DNA from: Methylobacterium sp. J-078
GTDB taxonomy: Bacteria > Pseudomonadota > Alphaproteobacteria > Rhizobiales > Beijerinckiaceae
Length of the DNA stretch: 64,000 nucleotides
Direction: 5' to 3'
Assembly: GCF_022829285.1 (NCBI RefSeq)
Contig: NZ_JAKSYI010000055.1
Coordinates: 236,074-300,073 of the forward strand
The notes beneath the pieces are model-generated. The model did no database searches. It saw only the letters and a list, made by a program, of their open reading frames with translations, and was not told the DNA's origin. Position 1 is the first letter of the stretch, and each line of letters begins with the position of its first letter. Made by a program: the position numbers and the translations under genes. Of the stretch, positions 39,650 through 47,175 are shown piece after piece.

Positions 39650-40201
39650 TCACGCCGTGAAGTTGAGGAGAAGGGCGCTGGCGGTCTGGCTGCTCGAGCG
39701 GGTTCCGTCGGCGGCGTAGGCGCTGGATTGGTTCTGCACCGCTTGCAACTGCTTCACGAAATTCGCCAGGAGGTCGTCCGCCGAGGTCGCGCCGGTGTTC
39801 TCGGATGAAGCATCGGAGGTTCCCGATCCGGACCCCGACCCATCGGGCGGCGGCCCTGGGGGCGGTCCCTGCGGACGCTGACGGGCGCCGACGCCCTCGG
39901 TACCGCCGCCGAGGTTTTCGAAGGCGCTCTTCAGCGTATCGGCCTGGGCCTCGGTCAGGGTCCCGGTTCCGACCTGCTGGGTCAGGAGATCGTCGATCCG
40001 GTTCGTCAAGCTGCCGGGGTCGAGGCTGTCCGCATCCGTGGACGCGTCCGTGGTGGTCGTCCCGCTCGCGCCGGCGCCGGAGGAGACCGCATCGGTCGTC
40101 GTATGTCCGCTGACCGTTCGCGCGCTTAAGCCGCCCTCGGAGATACGATGACGCGGTGGCGGAGGAGGAGGTGCGGCCGAATTCGCCGAGATCGTCGACA
40201 T
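39650..40201 (-). CDS. Uncharacterised low-complexity protein of the GTGGGA-box locus
   Basis: 183 residues, no known family. An N-terminal segment with a proline run (APPPPPPRHRISEGGLSAR) is followed by Ser/Thr/Ala/Gly-rich sequence, a helical core SLTNRIDDLLTQQVGTGTLT and EAQADTLKSAFENLGGG, which is loosely EF-hand-like in rhythm without a proven calcium loop, a second Pro/Gly/Ser-rich stretch, and a C-terminal helix DDLLANFVKQLQAVQNQ. The ATG at 40201 has an AAAGGA site eight bases upstream; a start at 40210 would add three residues. The GTGGGA-N5-TCCCAC box lies 16 bases upstream of the start, tying it to the DUF6502 locus. Confidence 0.75.
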   Translation of the reverse strand: MSTISANSAAPPPPPPRHRISEGGLSARTVSGHTTTDAVSSGAGASGTTTTDASTDADSLDPGSLTNRIDDLLTQQVGTGTLTEAQADTLKSAFENLGGGTEGVGARQRPQGPPPGPPPDGSGSGSGTSDASSENTGATSADDLLANFVKQLQAVQNQSSAYAADGTRSSSQTASALLLNFTA

Positions 40202-40217
40202 CGCTGTCATCCTTTAC

Positions 40218-40234
40218 GTGGGACTATTTCCCAC
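40218..40234. promoter_or_regulatory. GTGGGA-N5-TCCCAC box upstream of the 183-residue gene (perfect)
   Basis: Reads GTGGGA CTATT TCCCAC on the top strand: a perfect 6-base inverted repeat with a five-base spacer. It ends 16 bases from the leftward start codon, immediately before the ribosome site, so would overlap the transcript start or core promoter. The same box precedes two other transcription units nearby. Confidence 0.7.
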
Positions 40235-40445
40235 ACGACTGAGCGTGCCGTCGATTGGTTAAGAATGTCTCTCCGGGACCGGCGGATCCCGGTGCTCGCG
40301 CGAACGCATCCAACCGAGGAGCGTGACGAGCGCGCGCCACGCTCCGCCTGCACGCGGCGCCGGCCTGGACAGGCAGGCTCTGAGCGACGGGCTGAGGCGC
40401 GGGTCTGATCGGTAGAGCGGCATCGGCGATGAACCCGGGATCACG

Positions 40446-40583
40446 TCACAGGGCTAGGAAGAACAGGCTAACGAGGGAGACCGCCAGAACGGTGCAGAGC
40501 GCCAGGTCGATCACGGGGTCGGATGCGTAGCGCATCCGCGCATGGAACGGATGTATCGCCATGGGCATCGGGGCTCGGACCAT
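40446..40583 (-). CDS. 45-residue single-pass membrane protein
   Basis: A very small protein: a short cytoplasmic N-terminus (MVRAPMPMAIHPFHARMRYA) followed by a C-terminal membrane helix of about 22 residues (VIDLALCTVLAVSLVSLFFL). The start codon shares a base with the stop of the upstream 91-residue gene (TGATG), so it is probably translated by reinitiation, which supports it despite its size and weak ribosome site. Not recognised as any family. Confidence 0.55.
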   Translation of the reverse strand: MVRAPMPMAIHPFHARMRYASDPVIDLALCTVLAVSLVSLFFLAL

Positions 40584-40858
40584 CAGCGCAGGGCCGGGTC
40601 GAGGAGAACCGCTGCCGTCCGGAGCGGGGGAGTTGGATGGACGGCGGCGACTTGAATCGCCTGGGCATTCGGCGTCCGGGCGGGTCGATCCGCCAGCTGG
40701 ATTCCGAGGGCGGGCAGCGCGAGGGCACCTACGAGGAAGAGGCCGCGCATGAGGTAGGACGCGTGCAGGCGCGGGGCGACGGAGGGCCCGACCGAACCGC
40801 GTCGAAGCTGCATCGGCGGCAGGCAAGAATCTGCGAATGCGGGCTTCAACGGACTCAT
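40583..40858 (-). CDS. 91-residue membrane-anchored protein of the GTGGGA-box locus
   Basis: No family recognised. One hydrophobic helix at about 38-56 (MRGLFLVGALALPALGIQL) sits between a basic N-terminal part (MQLRRGSVGPSVAPRLHASY) and a short Pro/Ala-rich tail, so it is likely a single-pass inner-membrane protein with the tail outside. The ATG at 40858 has GGAG six bases upstream. It starts a leftward two-gene unit whose promoter region carries two GTGGGA half-boxes, divergent from the DUF6502 gene. Confidence 0.6.
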   Translation of the reverse strand: MSPLKPAFADSCLPPMQLRRGSVGPSVAPRLHASYLMRGLFLVGALALPALGIQLADRPARTPNAQAIQVAAVHPTPPLRTAAVLLDPALR

Positions 40859-40868
40859 GTCAGGCTCC

Positions 40869-40885
40869 GTGGGAAATTTGACCAC
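40869..40885. promoter_or_regulatory. GTGGGA box A (one perfect, one degenerate half)
   Basis: Reads GTGGGA AATTT GACCAC; the right half matches TCCCAC at four of six bases. It ends 10 bases before the leftward start at 40858. With box B it forms a larger 11-base inverted repeat (GTGGGAAATTT / AAATTTCCCAC, 40869-40879 and 40905-40915), centres 30 bases apart, about three helical turns. Confidence 0.55.
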
Positions 40886-40891
40886 ATCACT

Positions 40892-40920
40892 TCGATATGT
40901 GTGTAAATTTCCCACGTCAA
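40892..40920 (-). promoter_or_regulatory. Candidate sigma-70-type promoter of the small-membrane-protein unit
   Basis: On the lower strand TTGACG (40920-40915) is followed after 17 bases by TATCGA (40897-40892). The -35 matches consensus at five of six bases; the -10 is weak. Box B lies between the two elements and box A just downstream, the arrangement expected for repression. Confidence 0.4.
40899..40915. promoter_or_regulatory. GTGGGA box B (one perfect, one degenerate half)
   Basis: Reads GTGTGT AAATT TCCCAC; the left half matches GTGGGA at four of six bases. It lies inside the candidate leftward promoter and is inverted relative to box A. Confidence 0.5.
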
Positions 40921-40957
40921 TATGGAGAATGGGGGATACGGTGCTGATCCACACGTT

Positions 40958-40974
40958 GTGGGATTGTCTCCCAC
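40958..40974. promoter_or_regulatory. GTGGGA-N5-TCCCAC box upstream of the DUF6502 gene (perfect)
   Basis: Reads GTGGGA TTGTC TCCCAC, a second perfect copy of the same arms and spacing found at 40218. It ends 23 bases before the DUF6502 start, consistent with autoregulation or with control by the same factor as the other boxes. Confidence 0.7.
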
Positions 40975-40997
40975 AAGCCGGTGGTTAAGGTGCTCCG

Positions 40998-41831
40998 ATG
41001 GCCGATCCGTCCGAGACTTCGCCCGAGGGCGCCAATCTGCACGCCCCGGTGGCGCGCCTTCTGCGCCCCCTGGTGCGCCTGTTCGTGGCCCGCGGCATCA
41101 CATTTCCGGCCCTGACGACGCTCCTGCGCGAACTCTACGTGAACGTCGCCGAGTATGATTTCGCGCTGCCCGGCAAGGAGCAGACGGACAGCCGGGTCAG
41201 CCTCCTCACCGGCATCCACCGCAAGGAAGTGAGCCGCCTGCGCGGCGCCGGCGCGCCGGTCAGCGTCGTGCCGTCGGCCGTCTCGCGCACGAGCCGGATC
41301 ATCGCGCGCTGGCTCGCCGACCCGCGTTTCACCGATGGAAACGGCCAACCGCTGCCCCTGGCGCGGATCGGCGAGGGGGACGCTCCGTCCTTCGACAATC
41401 TCGTGTCAGCCGTGACCCGCGATCTGCGCCCCCGCGCCGTCCTCGACGAATGGCTGGACCGGGGGCTCGTCATCCCGGATGCGGAGGGCCGCATCGTCCT
41501 CACGGAGGCGGCCTACGTGCCGAAGGGGGGCGACGAGTCCCACCTCTATTATTTCGGTCGGAACCTGCACGACCACATCGCCGCGAGTGTCGCCAACGTC
41601 ACCGGCCCGACGCCGCGCTTCCTCGAACGCGCCGTCCACTATGACGGCCTCTCGCGAGACCTCGCCGAGCGCCTGGAAGCGCGGGCGCGCGAGATCGCCA
41701 TGGAGGCGCTCCAGCAGGCCAACCGCGAGGCGCACGCCGCCTGCGAGACCGATCCCGGAGGCAGCCATCGCTGGAATTTCGGCCTCTACGTCTACGCCGA
41801 GGATGTGCCGCCCACGGCGGCCAAGGCGTGA
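40998..41831 (+). CDS. DUF6502 family protein, candidate DNA-binding regulator
   Basis: 277 residues matching the uncharacterised DUF6502 type. The N-terminal 85 residues look like a winged/helix-turn-helix unit: RPLVRLFVARGITFPALTTL, then SRVSLLTGIHRKEVSRLRG (65-83) with the spacing of a recognition helix. The middle (about 95-150) contains SRIIARWLADPRFTDGNGQP and DLRPRAVLDEWLDRGLV, reminiscent of a second wing; the C-terminal 110 residues are mostly helical and acidic. No membrane segment or signal peptide. A perfect GTGGGA box sits 23 bases before the ATG. It is followed immediately by the DUF5666 gene. A transcription-factor role is inferred, not shown. Confidence 0.85.
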   Translation: MADPSETSPEGANLHAPVARLLRPLVRLFVARGITFPALTTLLRELYVNVAEYDFALPGKEQTDSRVSLLTGIHRKEVSRLRGAGAPVSVVPSAVSRTSRIIARWLADPRFTDGNGQPLPLARIGEGDAPSFDNLVSAVTRDLRPRAVLDEWLDRGLVIPDAEGRIVLTEAAYVPKGGDESHLYYFGRNLHDHIAASVANVTGPTPRFLERAVHYDGLSRDLAERLEARAREIAMEALQQANREAHAACETDPGGSHRWNFGLYVYAEDVPPTAAKA

Positions 41832-41842
41832 GGGGGCCGACC

Positions 41843-43090
41843 ATGCGTGCGCCCACCCGCCGCGACGCCCTGCGTCTGCTCGGACTCGCTCCCCTCGCCC
41901 TCGCGGCGCAGGCCGATCCGGTGCCGCCGATCCGCGACCAGGGCATCGGCGGCACCGGCGCCCGCCCGACCCCGCCGCCCGGTGACGGCACCGAGGAGAC
42001 CGGCGACCGCGGTATCGGCGGCACCGGCGTGATCGGGACGATTCGCCGTTTCGGCTCCATCGTCGTCAACGACCTGCGCATCGCCTACCCGAAGGACGTC
42101 GCCGTACGCATCGACGGGGCACCGGCCTCGGTCTCCGACCTCAGAATCGGCCATGTGGTCCGTGTCGTGGCCCATGCGGACGGACGCGCGCTCTCCACCC
42201 GCCGCATCGACGTCACCAGCGAGGTGGTCGGCCCCGTCGAGGCAATCGGCAAGGGGACGCTGACCGTCCTCGGTCAGCGCGTCACGCTGCCGGCGGCCCA
42301 GGCGGGACGCTGGAAGACGGGCGACCGCGTCGCCGTGAGCGGCCTGCGCCGGCCCGACGGTGTGGTGGTGGCTAGCCTGATCGAGCCCCGCAGCACCGGC
42401 CCGGCCCGGGTCGCGGGGCGCATCCGGCGCGGCGCCGAAGGCCGCGCGATGATCGGGGACCTGACGCTGCTCGGCGTCGATCCGCAGCATGTCGGCCGCC
42501 GCGCCACGGTGATCGGAGAGGCGAGCGGCCCGAACCTCACCGTTGCCCGGGTGGACGAGGCCCGCGCCCTGTTCGTGCCGGGCCTGCGGCGCGTATCCAT
42601 CGAGGCCTATGTCGGCCGCAACGGGCGCGGCCTGCATCTCGGCTCCGGCTTCGACGTCTCGGGCGCCGCCGTTGCCGACCTTCCCCGGCGGGGGAGCGTG
42701 CGCGCCATCGTGACGGCGGAACCGGGGCTCGACGGCAGACTCACCGTGGAGCGTCTGCGTATCGACGCACGCGGGACCGAACGCCCGGCCATGCCCGAGC
42801 GACCGGCCCTTCCTGAGGGCGGATCACGTGGAAGCGCCCCGCGCTTCGACGGTGGGACTCCCGGCGGGCCGCCGCACCTGGACATCGATAGGCGGTCGCC
42901 CGGTGGCGCCGGCCCTGGCGCGTTCGGCCCCGGTCATGGCGGCTTCGGCGGTGAACGCGGAAGCGGTTTCGGCGGAGGACCCGGCGGCGGATTCGGGGGT
43001 GGGCCCGGCGGCGGACTCGAACGACCCGGCGGCTTCGGCCGGGGGCCGGGCGGGTTCGGCGGCGGTTCCGGCGGACCGGGGGGCCGCTGA
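41843..43090 (+). CDS. DUF5666 exported protein with glycine-rich tail
   Basis: 415 residues. The N-terminus RAPTRRDALRLLGLAPLALA is a signal with a twin-arginine flavour. A repeated motif R/Q-GIGGTG occurs twice (DQGIGGTGARP and DRGIGGTGVIG), typical of DUF5666 proteins. Several DUF5666 units follow, small beta-barrel-like repeats such as GTIRRFGSIVVNDLRIAYP, VGPVEAIGKGTLTVLGQRV, and VAGRIRRGAEGRAMIGDLTL. From about residue 350 the chain is Gly/Pro-rich with GGFGGGPGGG repeats. The ATG at 41843 has AGGGGG six bases upstream; a GTG at 41828 overlapping the previous stop is an alternative. It should act outside the cytoplasm; its function is unknown. Likely co-transcribed with DUF6502. Confidence 0.8.
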   Translation: MRAPTRRDALRLLGLAPLALAAQADPVPPIRDQGIGGTGARPTPPPGDGTEETGDRGIGGTGVIGTIRRFGSIVVNDLRIAYPKDVAVRIDGAPASVSDLRIGHVVRVVAHADGRALSTRRIDVTSEVVGPVEAIGKGTLTVLGQRVTLPAAQAGRWKTGDRVAVSGLRRPDGVVVASLIEPRSTGPARVAGRIRRGAEGRAMIGDLTLLGVDPQHVGRRATVIGEASGPNLTVARVDEARALFVPGLRRVSIEAYVGRNGRGLHLGSGFDVSGAAVADLPRRGSVRAIVTAEPGLDGRLTVERLRIDARGTERPAMPERPALPEGGSRGSAPRFDGGTPGGPPHLDIDRRSPGGAGPGAFGPGHGGFGGERGSGFGGGPGGGFGGGPGGGLERPGGFGRGPGGFGGGSGGPGGR

Positions 43091-43119
43091 CCGAGCCGGT
43101 CCCGCGTTCGTTCGGTTCG

Positions 43120-43815
43120 CTACGTCGGCACACCCAGCCCCGGGCCGAGTCGCGTGCGACAGCGCTTGAGGCTGGCGAAGGCGGCGCCGGAATCACGCGC
43201 GAGGTGGATGAGGGGCCCGATCTGTCCGGGCGCGCGGATCACCGCCGCGAGGACGCCCCAGATATCGGGCTCGCCGTTCGGCTTCAGCGCTTTGGCGGCG
43301 AAGGCCGGGATGGCACGGGTGGCGGGATCGCACACGATGCGCAGGGCCGCGAAAGGCAGCCCATGCCGCTCCGCGAAGGCGACGGCGACGTGGGATTCCA
43401 TGTCGACGGCGGCGCAGCCCGTCGCCGCCCGCAATGCGGCCTTGTCGGCGACCTCGAGGACGGCGTCATCGACGCCCGCGAGCGGAGCGGAGCGCAAGCG
43501 CAGGCCCGATCCGGCGAGCAGGCCGAGCAGCGTGTTCGCGATGAACGGATCGGCGGCGTGACTGCGGCCGGCATGGACGATGGACGTGGCGACCAGCACG
43601 TCGCCGGGCCGCGCGTCGTGATCGAGGCCGCCGGCAATGCCGATGCTGACGACGGCTCGGCACCCGGGCTCGCCCCGTGCGGCGAGAAGGGCGCGGAGGC
43701 GGGCGGGATTACCGCCCGCACCGATGGCCTCGACCCCCGGTCCGGCCGCGAGGCGCGCCTCCTTCGCGAGGCCCGTCACGGCCAGGACGGGATGAGATCT
43801 TGTATCCGAGGCCAT
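43120..43815 (-). CDS. hpnG: Adenosylhopane nucleosidase/phosphorylase HpnG
   Basis: 231 residues of the nucleoside phosphorylase/MTA-SAH nucleosidase fold: VVSIGIAGGLDHDARPGDVL, then AAVDMESHVAVAFAERHGLP with the conserved VDMES ribose-contact motif. In hopanoid producers HpnG removes adenine from adenosylhopane to give ribosylhopane, the first side-chain processing step. Its position just after shc in the hpn cluster, 18 bases away, supports this over a general purine phosphorylase. Adenosylhopane is made by HpnH, whose gene is not in the window. Confidence 0.92.
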   Translation of the reverse strand: MASDTRSHPVLAVTGLAKEARLAAGPGVEAIGAGGNPARLRALLAARGEPGCRAVVSIGIAGGLDHDARPGDVLVATSIVHAGRSHAADPFIANTLLGLLAGSGLRLRSAPLAGVDDAVLEVADKAALRAATGCAAVDMESHVAVAFAERHGLPFAALRIVCDPATRAIPAFAAKALKPNGEPDIWGVLAAVIRAPGQIGPLIHLARDSGAAFASLKRCRTRLGPGLGVPT

Positions 43816-43833
43816 GACGCGGGTCCGCTCGCC

Positions 43834-45831
43834 TCACATCCCGAAGGCGACCGTCCGGGTGTTGCTGCGCTTCAGGTTGCGGTAGCGGGCCATGGCCCAG
43901 AGCGGGAAGAACTTCGGGTAGCCGTGGTAGCGCAGGTAGAACACCCGCGGGAAGCCGGTGGCGGTGTAGCGTTCCTCGGACCAGAACCCGTCCGCCCCTT
44001 GCGTCCGCGTCAGGTAGTTGATGCCCCGCGTCACGGCCGGATCGTCGGCCTCGCCCGCCGCCATCAGGGCCAGCAGCGCCCACGCCGTCTGCGAGGCGGT
44101 GGAGTAGCCGGGCTCGAAGGCCGGGTCGATCTTGTAGGACGAGGCATCCTCGCCCCAGCCGCCATCCGGGTTCTGGATGCGGATCAGCCAGGCCACGGAC
44201 TTGCGGATCTCCGGCGAGGCCGGATCGACGTTCGCCGCGTTGAGGGCGCAGAGCACCGACCAGGTGCCGTAGATGAAGTTCATGCCCCAGCGGCCGTACC
44301 AAGAGCCGTCCTCCTCCTGATCGTTCAGCAGGTAGGTCACGCCCCGGTCGAGGGCCTTCGAGCTCGCGCGGGTCTCGCCGAGCTGGGACAGCATCGAGAC
44401 GACGCGGGCGGTCACGTCGGCGGTCGGCGGATCGAGCAGCGCCCCGTGATCCGAGAACGGGATGTGGTTGAGGTAGTGGTGGTTGTTGTCGGCGTCGAAC
44501 GCCGCCCAGCCGCCGTCGCTCGATTGCAGGCCCTCGACCCATTCGCGGGCGCGGGCGATCGCGTTGGCATAGTCCGGCACGTCGGCCACGAGGCCGCGCT
44601 GATGCGTCGCCCGGTCCATGGCCATCACCACGACGGCGGTGTCGTCGAGGTCGGGGAAGTGCGGGTTGGCGTACTGGAAGGCCCAGCCGCCGGGACGCAC
44701 GTTCGGCCGACCGGCCGCCCAATCGCCCTTGATGTCCAGGACCTGGAGCGGCTTCAGCCAGTCGAGACCGCGCCGGGCCTGGTGCTCGGCTTCCGCTCCG
44801 CCGGCCTCCAGGAGGGCGTGGCCGGCGAGCGCCGTGTCCCAGACCGGGGACAGGCAGGGCTGCACGTAGGCCTCGTTCTCCTTGACGACAACGAGCTTCT
44901 CGATCGCCTCGCAGGCGATCCGGACCTGCGGGTGGTCCGCCGGGTAGCCGAGCACGTCGTACATCAGCACGGTGTTGACCATGGCGGGGAAGATGGCGCC
45001 GAGGCCGTCGTCGCCGTTCAGGCGCTCGCTGACCCAGGCCACCGCCTTGTCGACGGCGCGCGCGCGGCGCTTCTTCGGGAAGTATTCTTGCGTGACCTGG
45101 AGCATGCGGTCGATGGCGCCGAAGATCGGCGTCCAGGGCCAGGTCGCATGCGGGCTGCCCGGCCAGGTCCGTACGGTCTGGGGCGGTGCCACGAAGAGTT
45201 CGGGAATGCCGATGCCGCGCGGATTCTTGGCGAGCGGCTTCTTCGCCTGGATCACCAGCATGGGAACGATCACGCAGCGCGCCCAGTAGGAGACCTTGTC
45301 GAGGTGGAACGGGAACCACTTCGGCAGGTGCATGATCTCCACGGGCATCACCGGCACGGCGCGCCACGGCACCTCGCCGTAGAGCGCGAGCAGGAAGCGG
45401 GTGAAGACGTTGGAATTGGCGGCGCCTCCGCGGGAGAGGATGGCCTCGCGAGCGCGGCGCATGTGCGGCGCCTCGATCGAATCGCCGCTCATCTTCAGGG
45501 CGAAGTAGGCCTTCACGCTGGCGCTCATGTCGAACGGCCCGTCATGGACCAGCGCCCAGCCGCCGTGCTTGCCCTGCGTGCGGCGCAGGTAGTTACCGAT
45601 CTTGGCTTCCAGTTCCGCCGGAATCTCGGTGGCCCGGAACTGGTGGAACATGATGTATTCGGACGGGATCGTCGCGTCGGCCTCGAGTTCGAAGCACAGG
45701 TGCCCGTCGGCATGCGCCAGGGCCGAGAGGGCCTGGGTCGCGCGCACGACACCGCGCTCGACGTCCTCGAGTGAGATTTCTTGCGTCTTCGGTCGCTGCA
45801 GCGCCTCGACCTTCCTGAATGCTTCCCGCAT
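43834..45831 (-). CDS. shc: Squalene-hopene cyclase
   Basis: 665 residues. Cyclises squalene to hopene/diplopterol on the inner-membrane surface. The catalytic acid motif is D394-L-D-D397 (FPDLDDTAVV), corresponding to DxDD of the Alicyclobacillus enzyme. Several QW repeats are visible (GSWYGRWG, NPDGGWGED, SSDGGWAAFD, GADGFWSEER). The start at 45831 (MREAFRKVEALQ) is chosen over one 12 codons upstream that encodes an unrelated Ala-rich tail. It follows hpnE by 39 bases. All signature residues I can check are intact. Confidence 0.97.
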   Translation of the reverse strand: MREAFRKVEALQRPKTQEISLEDVERGVVRATQALSALAHADGHLCFELEADATIPSEYIMFHQFRATEIPAELEAKIGNYLRRTQGKHGGWALVHDGPFDMSASVKAYFALKMSGDSIEAPHMRRAREAILSRGGAANSNVFTRFLLALYGEVPWRAVPVMPVEIMHLPKWFPFHLDKVSYWARCVIVPMLVIQAKKPLAKNPRGIGIPELFVAPPQTVRTWPGSPHATWPWTPIFGAIDRMLQVTQEYFPKKRRARAVDKAVAWVSERLNGDDGLGAIFPAMVNTVLMYDVLGYPADHPQVRIACEAIEKLVVVKENEAYVQPCLSPVWDTALAGHALLEAGGAEAEHQARRGLDWLKPLQVLDIKGDWAAGRPNVRPGGWAFQYANPHFPDLDDTAVVVMAMDRATHQRGLVADVPDYANAIARAREWVEGLQSSDGGWAAFDADNNHHYLNHIPFSDHGALLDPPTADVTARVVSMLSQLGETRASSKALDRGVTYLLNDQEEDGSWYGRWGMNFIYGTWSVLCALNAANVDPASPEIRKSVAWLIRIQNPDGGWGEDASSYKIDPAFEPGYSTASQTAWALLALMAAGEADDPAVTRGINYLTRTQGADGFWSEERYTATGFPRVFYLRYHGYPKFFPLWAMARYRNLKRSNTRTVAFGM

Positions 45832-45870
45832 CGTCCTCGCCTCACCGGCTGCCCAGGCAGCCGCCATAAC

Positions 45871-47175
45871 TCACGCCGCGCCGCGTGCCGGTGCCTGTCC
45901 ACACGTGCCCGTGGAACGGGCGAGCGCGTGGGCGGCCGTCGTTCCCGAACGGATCGCTCCCTCGATCGTCGAAGGCAGGCCGGTCGCGGTCCAGTCGCCT
46001 GCCAGGACGAGATTCCGATGGGCCGTCACGGCGCCGGAGCGCCGCGCGGCCTCGGCGGGCGTTGCCGCGAAGGTCGCCCGCTTCTCCTTGACGATCTGCC
46101 AGCTTGGCAGTTCCGGTGCAAGTCCAGTCAAGGTCACGATCTCGTCCCAGATCCGACGTCCCAAATCCTCGCGCGGCACATCCAAGAGACGATCCGCACC
46201 GCTGATGGTCACGGACAGACGATCCGGATAGGCGAACAGCCATTCGGTCAGTCCATTCACCACGCCGAGAAGTAACGGCGAGCCCGGTGGCGGAACCACA
46301 GCGAAGTGCGCGTTGACGATGGAGCGGTGGCTCTGGGGCGCCGGCAGGCCGGGCAGGAGGTCGCTCGCCACCCAGGGCGGCAGGGCGAGGACCACCGAAT
46401 CATCGGGGCCGAGGCTGATCGATTCGTCGCTGAAGACGAGCCCGTCGATGCGGCCGACGCCGAGCGTCAGGCTGCGCAGGCGGTGGCCGAACCGCAGCGC
46501 CGCGCCGCGCCGCTCCAGATAGGCGACGGCCGGATCGACGAAGGCCGCGGAGAGACCGCCCACGGCGACCAGGGGCCGGCAGGCCTTGCCGCCGGCACCC
46601 AGGGTCTCGCGCAGGATCGTGGCTGCGAGGCCGGTGTCGCTTTCCTTGGGATCGGTGTTCAGGGCCGCCAGCAGCACGGGATGCCAAAGGCGCTCGTAGA
46701 GCGTGCCCCTGCAGGCCATGCTCTCGCCGATGGTGCCGCCCTGGCCAGGCGCCTTCCCAGCGGCGGCCTTGAGGATGCCCAGCGGCGCGAGATAGTCCCG
46801 CGCGCTCGTGCCGGGCACCCGGCGGGATGCCTGGAGCACCCACCAGGGTACGCGGCCGGCGTTCGGACGCAGGGTCCAGCGCTCGCCGGTCTTCAGGTCC
46901 GCGAACGGGAAAGCGGCCTCGGCCGGTCCGCTCAGCGCACTGTCGGGAGCGCCGATCGTGCGCATGAAGCCGAGCGCCGAGGTATTGCCCGACAGGAGCA
47001 GGTGGTTGCCGTTGTCGATGGTCAGGCCGAGGGTCGAATCGTAATAGGAGCGGCAGCGCCCGCCCGCCTGCTTGGCGGCCTCGTGCACGACGACGCGGGC
47101 GCCGCGCTCGACGAGGGAGACGGCAGCGGACAGACCGGCGAGCCCCGCGCCGACGACGTGGACCGTTCCTGCCAT
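45871..47175 (-). CDS. hpnE: Hydroxysqualene dehydroxylase HpnE
   Basis: 434 residues. FAD-dependent amine-oxidase-like enzyme that reduces hydroxysqualene to squalene, the last step of the HpnCDE route. The N-terminal dinucleotide motif VVGAGLAGLSAAVSLVERGA is followed by HEAAKQAGGRCRS, and the C-terminal FAD block VLAGDWTATGLPSTIEGAIR is complete. The ATG at 47175 overlaps the hpnD stop (ATGA). A much longer in-frame reading into hpnD is spurious. Confidence 0.95.
   Translation of the reverse strand: MAGTVHVVGAGLAGLSAAVSLVERGARVVVHEAAKQAGGRCRSYYDSTLGLTIDNGNHLLLSGNTSALGFMRTIGAPDSALSGPAEAAFPFADLKTGERWTLRPNAGRVPWWVLQASRRVPGTSARDYLAPLGILKAAAGKAPGQGGTIGESMACRGTLYERLWHPVLLAALNTDPKESDTGLAATILRETLGAGGKACRPLVAVGGLSAAFVDPAVAYLERRGAALRFGHRLRSLTLGVGRIDGLVFSDESISLGPDDSVVLALPPWVASDLLPGLPAPQSHRSIVNAHFAVVPPPGSPLLLGVVNGLTEWLFAYPDRLSVTISGADRLLDVPREDLGRRIWDEIVTLTGLAPELPSWQIVKEKRATFAATPAEAARRSGAVTAHRNLVLAGDWTATGLPSTIEGAIRSGTTAAHALARSTGTCGQAPARGAA

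Noticed and set aside
42900..43089. Gly-rich GGFGGGPGGG repeats at the end of the DUF5666 gene, considered as a tandem repeat locus
   Set aside because: The repetition is at protein level within an open frame, with variable codons; it is the protein's tail rather than a separate DNA repeat.
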